Part shown: piece by piece, positions 23,591 through 36,744 of the stretch | How the letters are laid out: the number at the start of each line of letters is the position of its first letter | Position numbering within the stretch: position 1 is the first letter of the stretch | From: Helopsaltes ochotensis | Lineage: Eukaryota; Chordata; Aves; Passeriformes; Locustellidae | DNA length: 64,000 nucleotides | Direction: 5' to 3' | Assembly (NCBI GenBank): GCA_013400155.1 | Contig: VXBM01001557.1 | Location: 1 to 64,000 of the forward strand | Translations under genes and position numbers: made by a program | The notes under the pieces: model-generated | Database searches by the model: none | What the model was told of the DNA's origin: nothing | Seen by the model: the letters and a program-made list of their open reading frames with translations, nothing else

Positions 23591-25212
23591 TAAGCTGGGG
23601 AGGTTTTGAGCCACTCTATTATGTTAGTAGTGGCAAATTTAAATTTCATTTAATCTACTGACATTCAGAGATTAGTGTCCAGACACAGCCTCCATGCAGC
23701 TGTGATCCTCAAAGTTACTCCCTGTAATCCATCAAGCTTCAAAACAAAGTCCAGTGTCCTAGAAAAATCTCAGAGTGGATATGAGAGGAGCATTTGGAGT
23801 CAGCAGTACAACCTAATGGGAGCTCACTGCTCTCCAGTTCTGCTTGTTGGAAAAAAGTGAGCCTGGCTCAAGCCTTCAATTCCAATGCTCAGCAGACTCC
23901 ATGGGATATCTGAAAGACTGACTATCTGTTTGGCCAGGACTTCCCAGAACAGCTGTGTTTGGCTGGTAATAGGAAGTTCATGAGCAGAGACGACTAAAAT
24001 TTCACAGAAGTCAGACCAAGGTTATTCAGTTCACTGAATGAAGAAACCAAAACATTTCAGAGCTAAAAGCTAACTCTGTTACTTCCTTTGGCTTCACCCC
24101 CACCCACACACACATGTCCACATATACTGATCAGCATATTTCTCTTTCAGCCCGGGAAGGAAGGAAGAGACAGGATAATATTAATATTATTTGGATGTTG
24201 AAAAAATTGGCAGAGGCTCTTGTGTAGAAATTAAATAACCCATATAAGAAACTTGCATTTCTTGTACTTCAAGAATCCTATGAAAACCAGGGCAAGCAAA
24301 ATGTTCAAACTTTGTCTATATAAACAGAGCATAACAGAGCATGCTTCTGGGCTGCACTCCTATGGGAAAAGGGAACAGAAATCTCTCTTCTTTTTCCACA
24401 CCCATCCTCCTTGCTTCACCACATGAACACAAGAATGTCCTGACCTGATAATTTCTTTGGGATCAGATGAGATTTACCCGCCTTATTTCCTGTACAGACA
24501 TGGGAAGAGATAAGAAAGCAGCTGTGGTTTCACTCTTCTCATCCATCTGATAAATAAGAAAATAACAATATGCTTTTTTTTTTTTTTTTTTTAACCAACA
24601 TACTTAGGATAGCTTCCTTGATCCAAAATCTGCCAGCCCTTATGAAGCCAAGTTTGGATTGAAACATTTCTTTTCTGTCTGTCTTGAATGCAAGAGGCCA
24701 CTGAAGTATTTACAAGCATCCCTGCAGTATTATATCCGTTTCTTTGTTCTATCTCAGTTCAATATCTAAAGGATCATAAATGTTGTCTTTACTAGGCAAA
24801 TAACTTTTTCTGTGGCACATCACAGAGGCCTGTGGTCTTGGCCTCTGTTGTTTAATATCAGATGGAGTACAAAGGAAGGCTTGGGAGTGAAGAGAAATAC
24901 ACAATACACAGCTAGTTGTGAAATGCCGTTTGTGGCAAGAAGAAAGGCATTCTTATTTAATGAAGCATGAAATCTGATTACTCTTATCTTCTTGTGCATA
25001 ACTACAAATTATATTAATGTTCCTAACATCACATGATAGTCAAATCAGTTGACTTGATGACCCTCCTTAGTATTAATTGCACACTGTTTATATGCTTTTT
25101 GGATACATATTTATAGTTTATTTGTATTAAACTTGGCAACTGATTATTTTTATAAAGAAATGTTGTATTTAATAAGGCAGGAAGGAATTGTAAAAGGAGA
25201 AGGAAAGATAAA

Positions 25213-25340
25213 AGGAATTCAAGAAACATTTGGACAATGTTTTCAGGCTTATGGTGTGATTGCTGGGGTTCTCTGCTCAAGGCCATGAGTTGGACTCAGT
25301 GATCCTGATGGGTGTCTTCTGACTCTATGATTCTGTGATA
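25213..25340 (+). mobile_element. CR1 LINE 3' end
   Basis: The sequence ends gactctatgattctgtgat after ttggactcagtgatcctgat, the standard CR1 3' terminus. About 130 bases remain. Confidence 0.8.
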
Positions 25341-28300
25341 AATCAGATCTTTTAGATTAGTTTTTCCTTCTTCCTAAAATGGCACTGGAATCCAAAAGCC
25401 ACCACTCTGCCGGAGGTGTCTTTGTCATTAGTGGTCCCAATTTTCTTTAAATTGTAAAAGAAACAACAAAATAATATAAATAGCTAACAAAAGAGGCCTG
25501 GTGTGAAATCACTGGGAAGAAAAGCATAAGAAGGGCTACAAGAACAGCCCATATTGATGGCAGCTGGATTAGCAGGTCATTAAGATCACAACACATCCTC
25601 TAGATATCCAGATTGGGGGGCAAAAAAATCACAGTTTGAAACCAGGTAAGTCCTAAAACAAGAGGCAGAGTACACCTAAGACTTAATAGAAGAAAAGAAA
25701 ATTAGATCTCTGGACATGATGGTGCTAAGATAAAGAACAAGATTGAGCTCTAAGATACTTAGATGAGAAGACAAAGGAGGATGAGTTCTAATGATACTCA
25801 GAGGTAGGAAAGGATGGAGGAAAAAAAGACAACAGTTACTGCCAACTCCTACAGGATGCAAAAGATGCATCTAAAATGAGCATGTAGTGGCCAAACTAAA
25901 AGAAACACTAGAGACATAATGAGAACTCCAGAGCCCATGAATTGAATCTTCTCTGAGATTGCAAGAAAATAGTATGAACAAATGCCTTCTGGTGGCTATG
26001 AATATGTGGTTATGAGGGTGTTAGTCAGAATGAGTGGAATCAGTGTGGTTTGAAATAAAATAACCTTTTCTTTTCTATGGTGTCTTGCATTGCCCTCTGT
26101 TACTTTAATATTGCAAAAATAATCACTACAAAATGAAGTATCAGAAGGCAGTATAAAGAGCTCTTATGATGTCCTCAGTATGGAAAACTCTTTATCCAAA
26201 CCCATCTCAAGTTGTTCTGCAGCTTTGGAAAGTCATCTGCTTGGTAATAAGTTTCTTTCCGAGCTCTTTTCATTTTGTTTCATGATTCTTTTAACCAGGC
26301 ACTGGGAGGAAAACCAGAACAGGTAAACAAGAAAAAGAGCAAGACTCCAGTGCTGCAGGCATGAGGTGACAATTTTGGATTCAACATTCCCACTCAATTG
26401 CTTAGAAAACTCTCACTGGGGTCTCCTCTGCTGAAATTATCTGTCCTTTTTTGTCTACCTACATGATAAAGGATGTAATTTTAAGATTCAAGACAGATGT
26501 CAAAAATCACATAAGAACACAAATATGACTTAAAACATGTATCAGTCATAGAAGTTGCATTCTTCTATTTTCCACAGTGGAACCTTCCTTTAAAGACTTT
26601 TGCCAACAAAGACACTTTTGTCCTTCCTGAGCTTTAACTCATGGGTTTTTTCCCTCTGTTCCAGTAATAGGATCCGCTTACAATACTTCCTGGCACCAAC
26701 TGGATTGTATTATTCGGGATTTTTGTTCACTGTCTCCCACTAACAGCTATGGCTTCACTGGAAAATGTTACCGTATATTTATCAGGAAAATACACTACAT
26801 GAGTCACATATTTGGTACACAAGAAGTTACAGCCCTATTGGCTGGCTAAGCCTAAGATTAGTGACAGTGTTGTTTACTACCATACATTTTCATACAGCAG
26901 ACATGGAATGAGAATCTATGCTGTGTATATATTATATACCAACCATCTGTACACCTCTGTAGAACACACCTTCCCCCGTGTTACTTGGCCAAGCATCTGT
27001 CACTTCAGCTCTTTGAGGTAGGTGGTTGTTCTTTCTTGATAGTCATTTCACTAATGAACTGAAGGAGGAACCAAAGAACCTACTGGAGATCCATTAAATA
27101 AAGTAGCAATACTACACAATAAATAAGACATACTCATTATCTCCTAAAAAGACCCTTGTCTATTTTGAGACCTGAGTTTATAACTGAAATGAACAGTAAT
27201 GACTGCAGTCAGGACAGCCATTTCATTAGTTGCCCAGGGATCCCATTAGGATTAAGGTCCTGTTTGTGCCAAGTGCTGTACAAGCTGCAGAAGGGAGAGA
27301 TTTGTGGTTATGTGCCTGTCCTCAGTCCTCCACAGGACAAGAGACCTGACTGGCAGGAGCACCTCCCACAGATAAGGGCCTTCTTATCACTGCCTGGCCT
27401 TCCTAAGCCTGGGCCTTGGAGATGACAAATGATACACAGGCATCCCAAGTTCACTCTCTTTTTCAGCCCCTGGAGCTCTTCTGCCTTGTCTGATCTCTCT
27501 GGGCTCTCTCTGCTGTCACTCTAACTATGATCTGTTACTGCCCCCATCCTCTATTGCAGGCACTGGATTGCTGAACAGAAATCTATGTCATTTCCTTATC
27601 TGGGAAGATCTTAAGTAAGTAAGAACATAAGAAAATAATTTATGACACTATGTTTGCACTTCTAGAAAGGGACACTATCAGTAAAACAGCAGCAGGAGTG
27701 CTCTGTACTGACACTGAAGAGAGATCTGCAAGGCTAGAATGTCAGCTGAGGGCTTGGCTTTAGCTCCTTCCCTCCTGCCTGACAGCAAGCACCTGAAATC
27801 TCAGGTCAGGTTTCTGCCTTCTCCGTGCAAAATTTAGCACTTGGGCACAGAGTTTACCTTAAGCTGCTCCTGAGAAGAAGTTTCCTGATGTCTTGCTGCT
27901 GAAGCTTTTTCCTGCCTAGCCCTGCCTGCCTGGTGGCTGTCCTTCATTCTGCCAAATTGTATGAGCTCCCTGAAAAGCTACTGCGTCCAAGGAACATCTC
28001 TTGTCCTTGTTCTTAGTGGGAGCTTTTGCTGCTTTTGTCAGTGATCTGGAGAATGGTTCCCTGGGATTTCTCTAAGTGGGTGGTAGAGCTTGGGGAGAAG
28101 CAGAGGAGGATGGTGCTTGGCCAGAAAAAGAGTCCCCTCCCACACATACTGACCATCTGCAACATGTCTGTCTGTCACAGAGGTAGATTTAATATATTAA
28201 ATGTAAATAAAGCAGCGCCAGTCTTTGGCTGATTGTCATGGCTAGAAATAGAAACCAACCAGTCCAGGAGCTTTGGGTCTGCATGCTTGATGGATTCCCA

Positions 28301-29739
28301 GCATAAGGACAGACATTCAGATAAACCCAGCCCAAACTGAAGCAAATAATCCTGCATGAATTTTCAAGAAGGTGGCACTGAAATGCATCAGAGAACATTG
28401 GTACCGTTGCAGGCAAGGGCAAGGAACGAGGATCAGCTCCCAGGCAGCTCGTCCTGGGGAACTTGAGAGTCCCAGCAAGGATGTGAGGGCATGTTACAAG
28501 GAAGGCTACGTACCCCTGACATGAAAAAGCTAATCATGCAGTTTTGGGACTTTCCACTTCTGCCCAACACATAGTCTCACAAAACCAGTAGCACCATAAT
28601 ACCTTAGGGACCGCTGCCCTATTGTTAGGTGCGTCTGGTCATTTGAAAGTCAAGACGGGACAAGCAGACACACAGACCACCTCATTTCCGTAGGAACAGC
28701 CAAAGAAAGAAAACCACCCTCTTTGTAAAATGCTGGTAAAGCAGTTTCTTAAGTTTGAAATGTTCTGGATGCAGTTATCTTTATTGTTAAAAGAAGGGGG
28801 GTTTTGTCCTAAATCACAAAGACAGACTTGCCAAGGAGTCCACTGAAATACCTGTCTCAGGACTCAAAGACCAAACAGAAACCCTCCAATTGGTCCCCCA
28901 GGCAAAGCGCTAATTCATTTGTTTGTGTGGCTTAAGTCTTTCTTCATCACCATTCTGACAGAGGGAGGGTGCCTGGTGGGTTCTCTCTGTTCTCCTTTTG
29001 CGCAGGATGTTTGTTCTTTTTAAAAGGGAGTGCCTGGGGCACAAGCGATGAGGCAGGCACTTTTCCCTGGGAGCAGCAGTGTTATGCTTGAGGCAGAGCT
29101 GCCTCCAGGGCATGGGTATGGGCAAAGAAAGAAATAAAATCACACCAGGGTCAGAGGACCCGTCACTCACAGAGAGACAAGGAGCCAGCAGGTTAGGAGG
29201 AGGGTGCAGTGAGAGCAGCCCTATCTTGGAGACTGAGAAGGAACCTGTGGAATTCCTTCTACTCTCAAATCTCCCTGCTGCTTGCAGATAGCAAGGCAGA
29301 AAGAGGAGACACTGGTTTGGGATCCTGAGAACAACCTGATGAGGTGATTGACAGGTCACCCTGCTTCTGCCTGCTTTCTGGAGTGGTTTGTGTCCCTGTG
29401 GCAGCGAGCAATCGGGTCACAGCAGAGACACCAAAGATGTGCCGCTCCCATGCTAGAGACCTGCCAGGTGGAAGCACCTGAAAGACCCATTAACCATGGC
29501 AGCATCCTGACTCCCAGATGACAGAACAGGTCCGTGAAAAGAATATTGATAAACATTTAAAGACTGTTGATCATTTGATATAGGCATTACTACCTTGGTT
29601 ACAGCATGAGAAACTGCCTTTAACAATACCTTCCTTTCTGCTACTGTCTTGCCATGACTAAAATGTACCAAGCAAAGGCTCGTTCACATTTTCTTCTCAC
29701 CTGCCACTTGTACTTCTGGATTATGCAAATGTACCTTCT

Positions 29740-29870
29740 TAATATCTTTGTAATAAAATATTTTAAATACAATAATATTTAAATATTTGCTAATTATTCA
29801 AAATAATATTAAAATATTGATGACAGTAATATATCTTCTTAATATATGCTTAATATAATATTTTTTCTAC
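29740..29870. repeat. AT-rich low-complexity tract
   Basis: About 130 bases made almost wholly of A and T with many AATATT-type words. No gene feature is seen. Confidence 0.8.
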
Positions 29871-31899
29871 TGCTAGTATCTCAACAGAGCAAAAAACCTG
29901 AAAATGTTGCTACAAGATGGGGTCTGAAACCCAGGATACCCAGGGATCCAAGAAAGTATGGGAACTGCTTGCAGAAAGCAGTGCAGCAAGGAACCACATT
30001 CACCAACAGACCCCAAAAGAATAAAGCAGTTCATCCAGGAGGAAAGGTCTCACTGGCCAGAAGTGAGAGATGGAGGAAAAACAACAATCCAGATCTGTTC
30101 AGATTCAGCTGTGCCAAACAAGCAACCAAACAAGACAGCCTTTTACTCATGGTGAAATACTGCCATTTCAACCTAAGAAAATAGCTATTGGGAGTCACAG
30201 GGAGAGGGAAAGTGAAGAGAAAATGTGGCCATATGGATTACATTCAGGAGATCTGCATGCAGAAGATCTGGGCTCTGTCTCCAGCTCTGCCTCCAGGCTT
30301 CATCAATAGTCTGGGGTAAGTTACTGTCTGTCTCTTCTATTTCTCAGCCAAAGAACAGAAAAAATTGGCCAAGGAAAATAAAGTCTTGATTGCAATGGGA
30401 AGTCATGATATATCCAGGATCAACACCCACATTGAATTCCAAGATGCCAAAGAATACTCTGAGCACAACAGATTTATATTGAAAATATCACCTCTGTATT
30501 TTAAAACACAGACTTTCAGGCATACAGCTCTCTATTATTTAGTGGAGAAGAAAACAGATGAACATTTTTTCTTCATTTTATTCTAGTCTATTCCTTCCAG
30601 CAATTAACAGCAACAGAGCAAAAAAACAGGAAAACTGCAAGTTCCCGTCCTGCTCTTCTGATAGCTGATTAGAATATCCAAGGACTTGACATTTTTCTGC
30701 CATTGCCCACACAAATGAAGGAACTAGAATTGGACTGCACCCATGCTATATCTTCTGTCACCTATGGAAGTAATGATGTGCTGTATTAAGCTGGACTGAG
30801 AAAGTTACAGATAGCAATGCCACCAATGCATCATCTACTAGGTAAAAGGCAAGAAATAATGGTGGAGATATAGACATACAAAACACATGACATGGGCGAC
30901 ATAGAATTACACTAATCCCTAACATCATGATGAAATGTGGGCTCCGGCCCAGGGAGAGAGGAAGGTGGGAGATATGAAGAATATATAATGCACATAACAC
31001 GGGTATAGGGAGAAACCTGCAGTGCTCACATAGCCCATGTGTTTAGGCTGGAGACTGAATGGGGCTGGCATTTCAACCTGTATGTGGACAGGATGTGGGG
31101 CTCTCCAGGGGCTGTTGTGATCCATGGAGGATTCAACAGCTTGAGCCTTGGTGAGTGTGTGGGGAGGAGGACACAGTGGTGTTCGCAGCTGTGATCCAGA
31201 GGGCAATTCTGCATAGCTGCCATCCATGGAGGCCTGGTGCAGGCAGGGATGCAGTTATCCATGGGCCTTTCCTCTAACTCAGACAAAATTACTGCTTTGC
31301 AGATCATGCAACTAGCTTGCCTGCCTGTCTGGATTTGCAGGTACTTTAGCAGAGAAGAGAGAAATTCAAATGAGAGAACAAGTACTCTGTTATTCAATGT
31401 GCATCCTGTGGTTTTGCAGCTTTTTCCACTGAAAATGTTCCTCCGAAGTTTCCTTAGTGACTAAGCCAAGATGGGTCAAAGAGGTATTTGATTCACAGCC
31501 TTAGAAAAAACACTTCTGTGTTTTCTTCTCCACCATTATCAGTTCTCTGTGGTATCCACCCAGCACCTTCCCTCACTGACCCTTACCTGTTGCTGGCCAC
31601 ATTACTCCTTGGGCAAGTCCTCTCCTCTCAAAACAGCCTTTGGCTCTTCCTTGCCCTCCTCTTTCATGGTCCTGCAAACCACTGTCCCAGTTGTATCCTT
31701 CAGACAACATTTCCTCCTCCTGTGTCAACTGTCTTCACCTCTTTGCCAGCCCATGGGCTGCTATTTGTGGTACTGAGAGGAAGCCATCCTGTGTGGAGGT
31801 GACTAAGAGTGACTAAGTTCTGTGATATGTCCACCAGCAGGAGAGAGTTTGTTTCTAATATTTCTGCCCAGATTTATTGGTTTAGCTTCCTTCCAGATG

Positions 31900-32396
31900 A
31901 ACTCCTCCTGGCCCTTCAGCACAAGAGACATGAAGTTCCTGAAGCAAGTCCAGCAAAGGACAACAAAGATGATTAAGGGACAGGAGCATCTCTCTTATGA
32001 GGAAAGGCTGAGGGAGCAGGGCCTGTGCAGGCATGAGAAGTGATGACTGAAAGAGGACCTCATCAATGTCTGTAACCTGAAGGGGGTGTGTCAAGAGGAT
32101 GGATCCAGGCTCTTCTCAGTGGTGCCAAGCAACACGACAAGAGGCAATGGGCAGAAACTCATGCATAGGAAGTTTTATCTGAATATAAGGAAGAACTTCT
32201 TTATGGTGTGGGTGACTGAGCACTGGAACAGATTGCCCAGAGAGTTTGTGGAGTCTCCCTCACTGGAGATATTCAAGAACCATCTGGACACAACCCTGTG
32301 CCATGTACTCTGGGATGACCCTGCTTGAGCAGGGAGCTTGGACCAGATGACCCCACTGTGGTCCCTTCCAAACTAACCCATTCTGTGATTCTGTGA
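31900..32396 (+). mobile_element. CR1 LINE 3' portion
   Basis: About 500 bases of typical CR1 sequence: aggaaaggctgagggagc, aaggaagaacttctttatgg, cactggaacagattgcccag, and the tail attctgtgattctgtga. The terminal ORF2 frame is broken by frameshifts and stops, so the copy is dead. Confidence 0.9.
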
Positions 32397-33254
32397 ACAA
32401 AGGTGTCAGACAGCCATGCCCTTCTTCCATTTATAAGGACAATGGTTTCTACTGTATGATGTTCTAAATCACCACTATCTCCTCCCTGTCTTGGGAACTC
32501 AGGCCCAGCTCACTGCTGGACTTCTGTTCATGAGATGGGATCTGACTTAGGCACCATAAAGTTCATCTTGTGACAGCTATTCTGGGAAATATCTGAGAGA
32601 TTAAAAAAAAAATTATTCAAAGTTGGCAGGATCCCCAGAAGAAAGGAAGAAGTTCAGTCCTGCTTTGCTGTGCTGGTGGTTGACCTCTGCATGCAAAAGG
32701 CACCAGGGCTGCATGGCCTGGGAGATGTCACTTCCCTTTGTGCTGGCAGTCAGAGGCCTCTCAGCACCTCCCAGCCACTGCTGAGAGCAGGAGCAATGCT
32801 GACAAGGCATATTCACATGCAGTGCCTGCTCCTCTTCTTCAGGGTAAGTGTAAATGTAGTTCAGTCCTCCTGCAGTCAGATTCTCTGCAGCTCAGCAGTC
32901 CCTCACAGCCAGATCCATAACTCCATGTGCAGTCCGACTGAAGTGACAAAGCTGAGGCACCGAATTTCCTATACAATATCTTGGTTCAACCCACAGCAGA
33001 TGGGGGCTAGTTTACCTCTAAGCAACGCTTTGTTGCTTAATGTCACACACAGTGCTTCAGGGGAATAAAATAAAAAAATGTTAGTCCTCATGTTGAACCT
33101 CCACATCTCTGTAACATTCTGGTTCTGCAGACGTTCAAATCCTTTCTCACCAAAGATGGATATGAAATTGCATCTTCCATAATGCAACCCAATTCCCTGT
33201 TTGTCAGGCTGATCATGGGTTTAAGATCTCAATTGGCCTAGAGCATTTTCTGGT

Positions 33255-34306
33255 TGTTACGAAGGTGTTTATTACATAAATGCATCAGTCTTGAAGGCAA
33301 GAATTCTAAAAATGCGGTCTTACAAAGAGTTACAATACTTAGCATCCCAGTGAGGTGAAAAGAAGCTTAACAGCAACTTAACAAAGTCCCAACCACAGGG
33401 AAAACAGAGCGACAGGGAAAAACCGACCCAGGGGAGAAGGCTGATGGACACGAGATTGTCCCGATCACAGGAAAAGGCAGATTTGCAAAGGGTCTCGGCC
33501 GCAGGGAAAACCGATCAGAAAGGGTCTCGGCTGCAGGGGGAGGTGGACTGGGAAAGGTCTTGGCTGCAGAGAGAGATGGGTTGGCAAAGGGCCCGGGCAG
33601 TGTTTCCCGCAGCAGCGGCTGAAGCTGCAAGGCTACTGCCATAGCGGCAGCAGCAGCAGCAGCACCCCCCTCACAGCGACAGAGATAGAAACAGCAGAAG
33701 CACTTCCCAAGCAATATAACACCTGACAAAGTCCTGGCAACAGCTCCCTGGCAGCATTTCTCTGGCAGAGCCCCATTTTCTCTTCTCATAGATGACAGGA
33801 GGATGGATCGACCACTGAAGAATCAATGAATCGATGCCTTTGCCCCCAAAACATGGGATTTTATCCATAAATCGTAAATGCGTATTCATATCTTTATCTA
33901 TAAGTTGTCCAATTGAATAAGAACACACTTCTAAAACAATTTCTCTATGTCAATCTAAGTCTAACTTTGAAAGTACATGAAATTACGAAAAACTATGAAA
34001 ATTGATATCAGTTTTTGCATAAGCACCTACGCATATAGCATATCTCATTAACGTAAAAGATTCTATATCTATTAATGTAAAAGTTTCTATCTTATTCACG
34101 TAAAAATTTTACTTGTTCTATCTAGTACTATGAGCGATGTTTTTATTATGTCTAAAGCTGAATTCCAGGCCTAAGGGCTCTGGGTTCTGTGCTAACTAAC
34201 TGTGTCTTAAGGCACTTAGGACTTGCTTAAAACTATAGTCTAAGTTTCTACTTCATCTGCATCTTTTTCTTCCCCTGGGGAACCCAGGGGGGCACAGACC
34301 CCAACA
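33255..34306 (-). mobile_element. probable solo LTR, minus orientation
   Basis: On the minus strand it starts TGTTGGGGTCTGTGCCCC and ends CGTAACA, with an AATAAA at 33268-33273 just before the 3' end. Its upstream half is AT-rich and the half near the 3' end is GC-rich with repeated gcagc units at about 33650. The plan fits an LTR of about 1.05 kb. No matching target duplication was found (ctggt versus cctgt). The 140-aa minus-strand frame over the GC-rich half, with an alanine run from the CAG repeat, is taken as non-coding. Confidence 0.5.
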
Positions 34307-36298
34307 CCTGTTCCCTGGAATAAAGATAGCAGCTCTGACATGCCTCTGCAGCCTCACTTTCTTGTTAAGTAAATTGAGCTTTCAGCTTAGATATTTTGAA
34401 TGTCCTTGGAATTTAGATGCTGCTGTGGAGCAGGGGTTCTCATACCACAGTACGTCTGCAATGCTAACCCCTTCATCCTGCCCTCTGTCAATTTACATCT
34501 AACACTTCCTCCATTTGCAAACCAAAGCAGCCTCCCCAGACAGCTCAAACATCTGGGCCACATCACAAGTTCAGGTCAGAGATGACCCAACAGGGCACAA
34601 AACTCAAAAATTAAATGAACAACAGATTGACCCATGCACATAATTCTGCCTCTGGTTTCGACCTCAAATGCCCTATTGCAGTGGCTAAGCCCACCAAAGG
34701 TGCACTGCAGAAGCTTTTGAGAACAGGGATTAAGGCAGACCCCCTTATTTCACTGCCACCACATCAGGGCATCCTGTGTGCAGCCCCCCAGGGCTGTCTG
34801 TGCTGTGTAAGTCCTGCAAAGTACTGCAGAACAGCTGGAGGAGGAGGAGGCTTTTCCTGTGACTTGCTTGTGGTTCCCAAGTTTGTTGGTTAGATGCAGA
34901 GCTCTGTAAGGTGCAGAGGGAACTAAACTCCCCAGTGTACATAATGAAGCTCCTGAAAAGTTACCCCTGTAATTAACTGTGTACACAGCAAGCACAGTCA
35001 CTAGGGACACTGTTTTCACTCCCAGGCTTGTTTGCAGAACCAGAGCTTCATTCATCTCCTGTTTTGTTTCCCTGCAGCACTGAGAAAGAGTCACGTCGCT
35101 GTGCCCAATTTCTGCAGCTGGCCAAGACAGACTTTAGGAACTCGTGCAACAGGTCAGGGCCCCCACACTCTTTGGTCTGGACCACAGACAGATGTGCATG
35201 ACACTGGAAACACCTACAATGCAGACTCCTCACACATTCTCCCCAGAAGACTCTCCCTCTCTAACATGCTGCAGAGAAAGCAATAAATCCTTCTTAGGGA
35301 GGAGCAAGCTATTGCTGTAAAAAAGAGCAGTTTTCCAACTGAGGGAAAGTGAGCAGGGTTCTTGGCAGAAGATACAGCCCTGAACATTCTAGGACTGGCA
35401 TAAAACCAGGAGTTCAAAACCATTACACATCACTGGCATGAGGATTCTGGAAGGCACGTGTGAGTTTGCTCTGCCTGGGTTCTGGGCCACTGGGATGTGA
35501 GCCATCTCTTATCCTCAAAGCTGTAGTGTGACAGGATCTGGAGGTGACCCTCTGGCTCCCCAGTACTTCAGAGGGGCTGATCCCTGTGCTCACACCTTCA
35601 CACAAATCAACACCAAAGTTGCTTCATCACGTCATTCCAGTCCAGTGCTACAATCTCTGCTCATACCCAGGACAAAAGCAACAAGGTATTCTGATACCTT
35701 AGACCCATTCCCCTCTCTCTGGGGCTCAGCATTCAGCTCTTAGCATCTATCCTGTAATCCTATAGTCACTTTTAAATGCACAAAAGCCACAAGGACATCC
35801 AGCAGAATTTAGGTGTATATTTCTATATTTTAGGCCGGTACACACACCCATTCAAGAGGTCATCTAGTGCAGACAGCTCCCTTCCCTGGCCATACAGATG
35901 GTGAGAGCATGCCTTGCTCTGATCAACAACAGTCTCTCCTGGATAAGATTACTGACTGCAACATCTTAGGCTCATTCTTTTTTGCTGCACCATCTCAGAC
36001 CTGCTTACCTAGTGCTGTTCTGATCCCAAAGCTCCACAGATATCTCCTCTCCTGGATATCTCCACAGATATCTCTCTCCTCTCCTGGTGGAAATATCTAT
36101 TGACAATGGGTCCACTTCCATAGGGAGTGATTCTTAGCAACCAGCGTGACTGGTTAGGGATTGTATTGGTTAAACTCAGAGAAAGTAGATTTTTTTTGAG
36201 CTTACTCACTCATAAATACAGCGACTTTGTCCTTAAGTGAAAGACAAGGGGACTGGGAAGTAACACTTGCATAAAAAATCAGGACATTCACTTACTGC

Positions 36299-36304
36299 TT
36301 TATT
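36299..36304 (-). promoter_or_regulatory. poly(A) signal of ERP27
   Basis: Minus-strand AATAAA about 440 bases after the ERP27 stop, the first canonical hexamer in the 3' UTR. Confidence 0.6.
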
Positions 36305-36744
36305 TAGTAAAATAAATGGAAAATTTCATGTGATATCCAGCAACAAATCTGTTTGTAGCATCAGGAAAGGCTGACAGTGGATCCCAGCATGGCACCAAAA
36401 CCCAAAAGAATGAGGAAAACAGATCCCTGGGAACTACTGGCTTTTCCTTTGATATTGCCATTTCACTATGCCACCCTTTGCTCCAACCAAGTGGCATGGA
36501 AAGACATATTGTAGGGCAATACCAGAGGTCCTGAAGTACTGGGAAAAGGATCTGGAGCCAAAAAATGAGAAAAGATAAGAGAGAAGAGATTCCTGGAGAG
36601 AACAGACAGCATGTATGTACATGGAATGATGATGGGAATCTATGACTGACTTGACTCAGGAATTGCTGAGCTGTAGAGCAGAGTGAACTCTTCATACACC
36701 AGAAACAGACTCTGGCTACAGTCGTCCTCTTGGCTGAGAAAGAA

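Larger units (their letters stand above)
17400..36290. other. 19-kb stretch with no recognised gene
   Basis: It lies between the MGP 5' end and the ERP27 3' end. No exon with flanking splice sites and recognisable homology was found. Contents are two CR1 3' ends, a weak CR1-like fragment, a possible retroviral fragment, a GGTT microsatellite with gap, a T run near 24573-24592, an AT-rich tract and an LTR-like block, all listed separately. The rest looks like ordinary single-copy DNA. It may hold MGP regulatory elements, but none can be read directly. Confidence 0.5.

Noticed and set aside
23345..23661. VGWL and NQPT repeat proteins
   Set aside because: They are translations of the GGTT microsatellite through N.
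28910..29359. 149-aa minus-strand frame in the MGP-ERP27 interval
   Set aside because: No recognisable domain, no splice or promoter context, and composition like chance. Other frames over the same stretch are open too.
33367..33789. 140-aa minus-strand frame with an alanine run
   Set aside because: It falls inside the LTR-like block, and the alanine run comes from CAG-type repeats.
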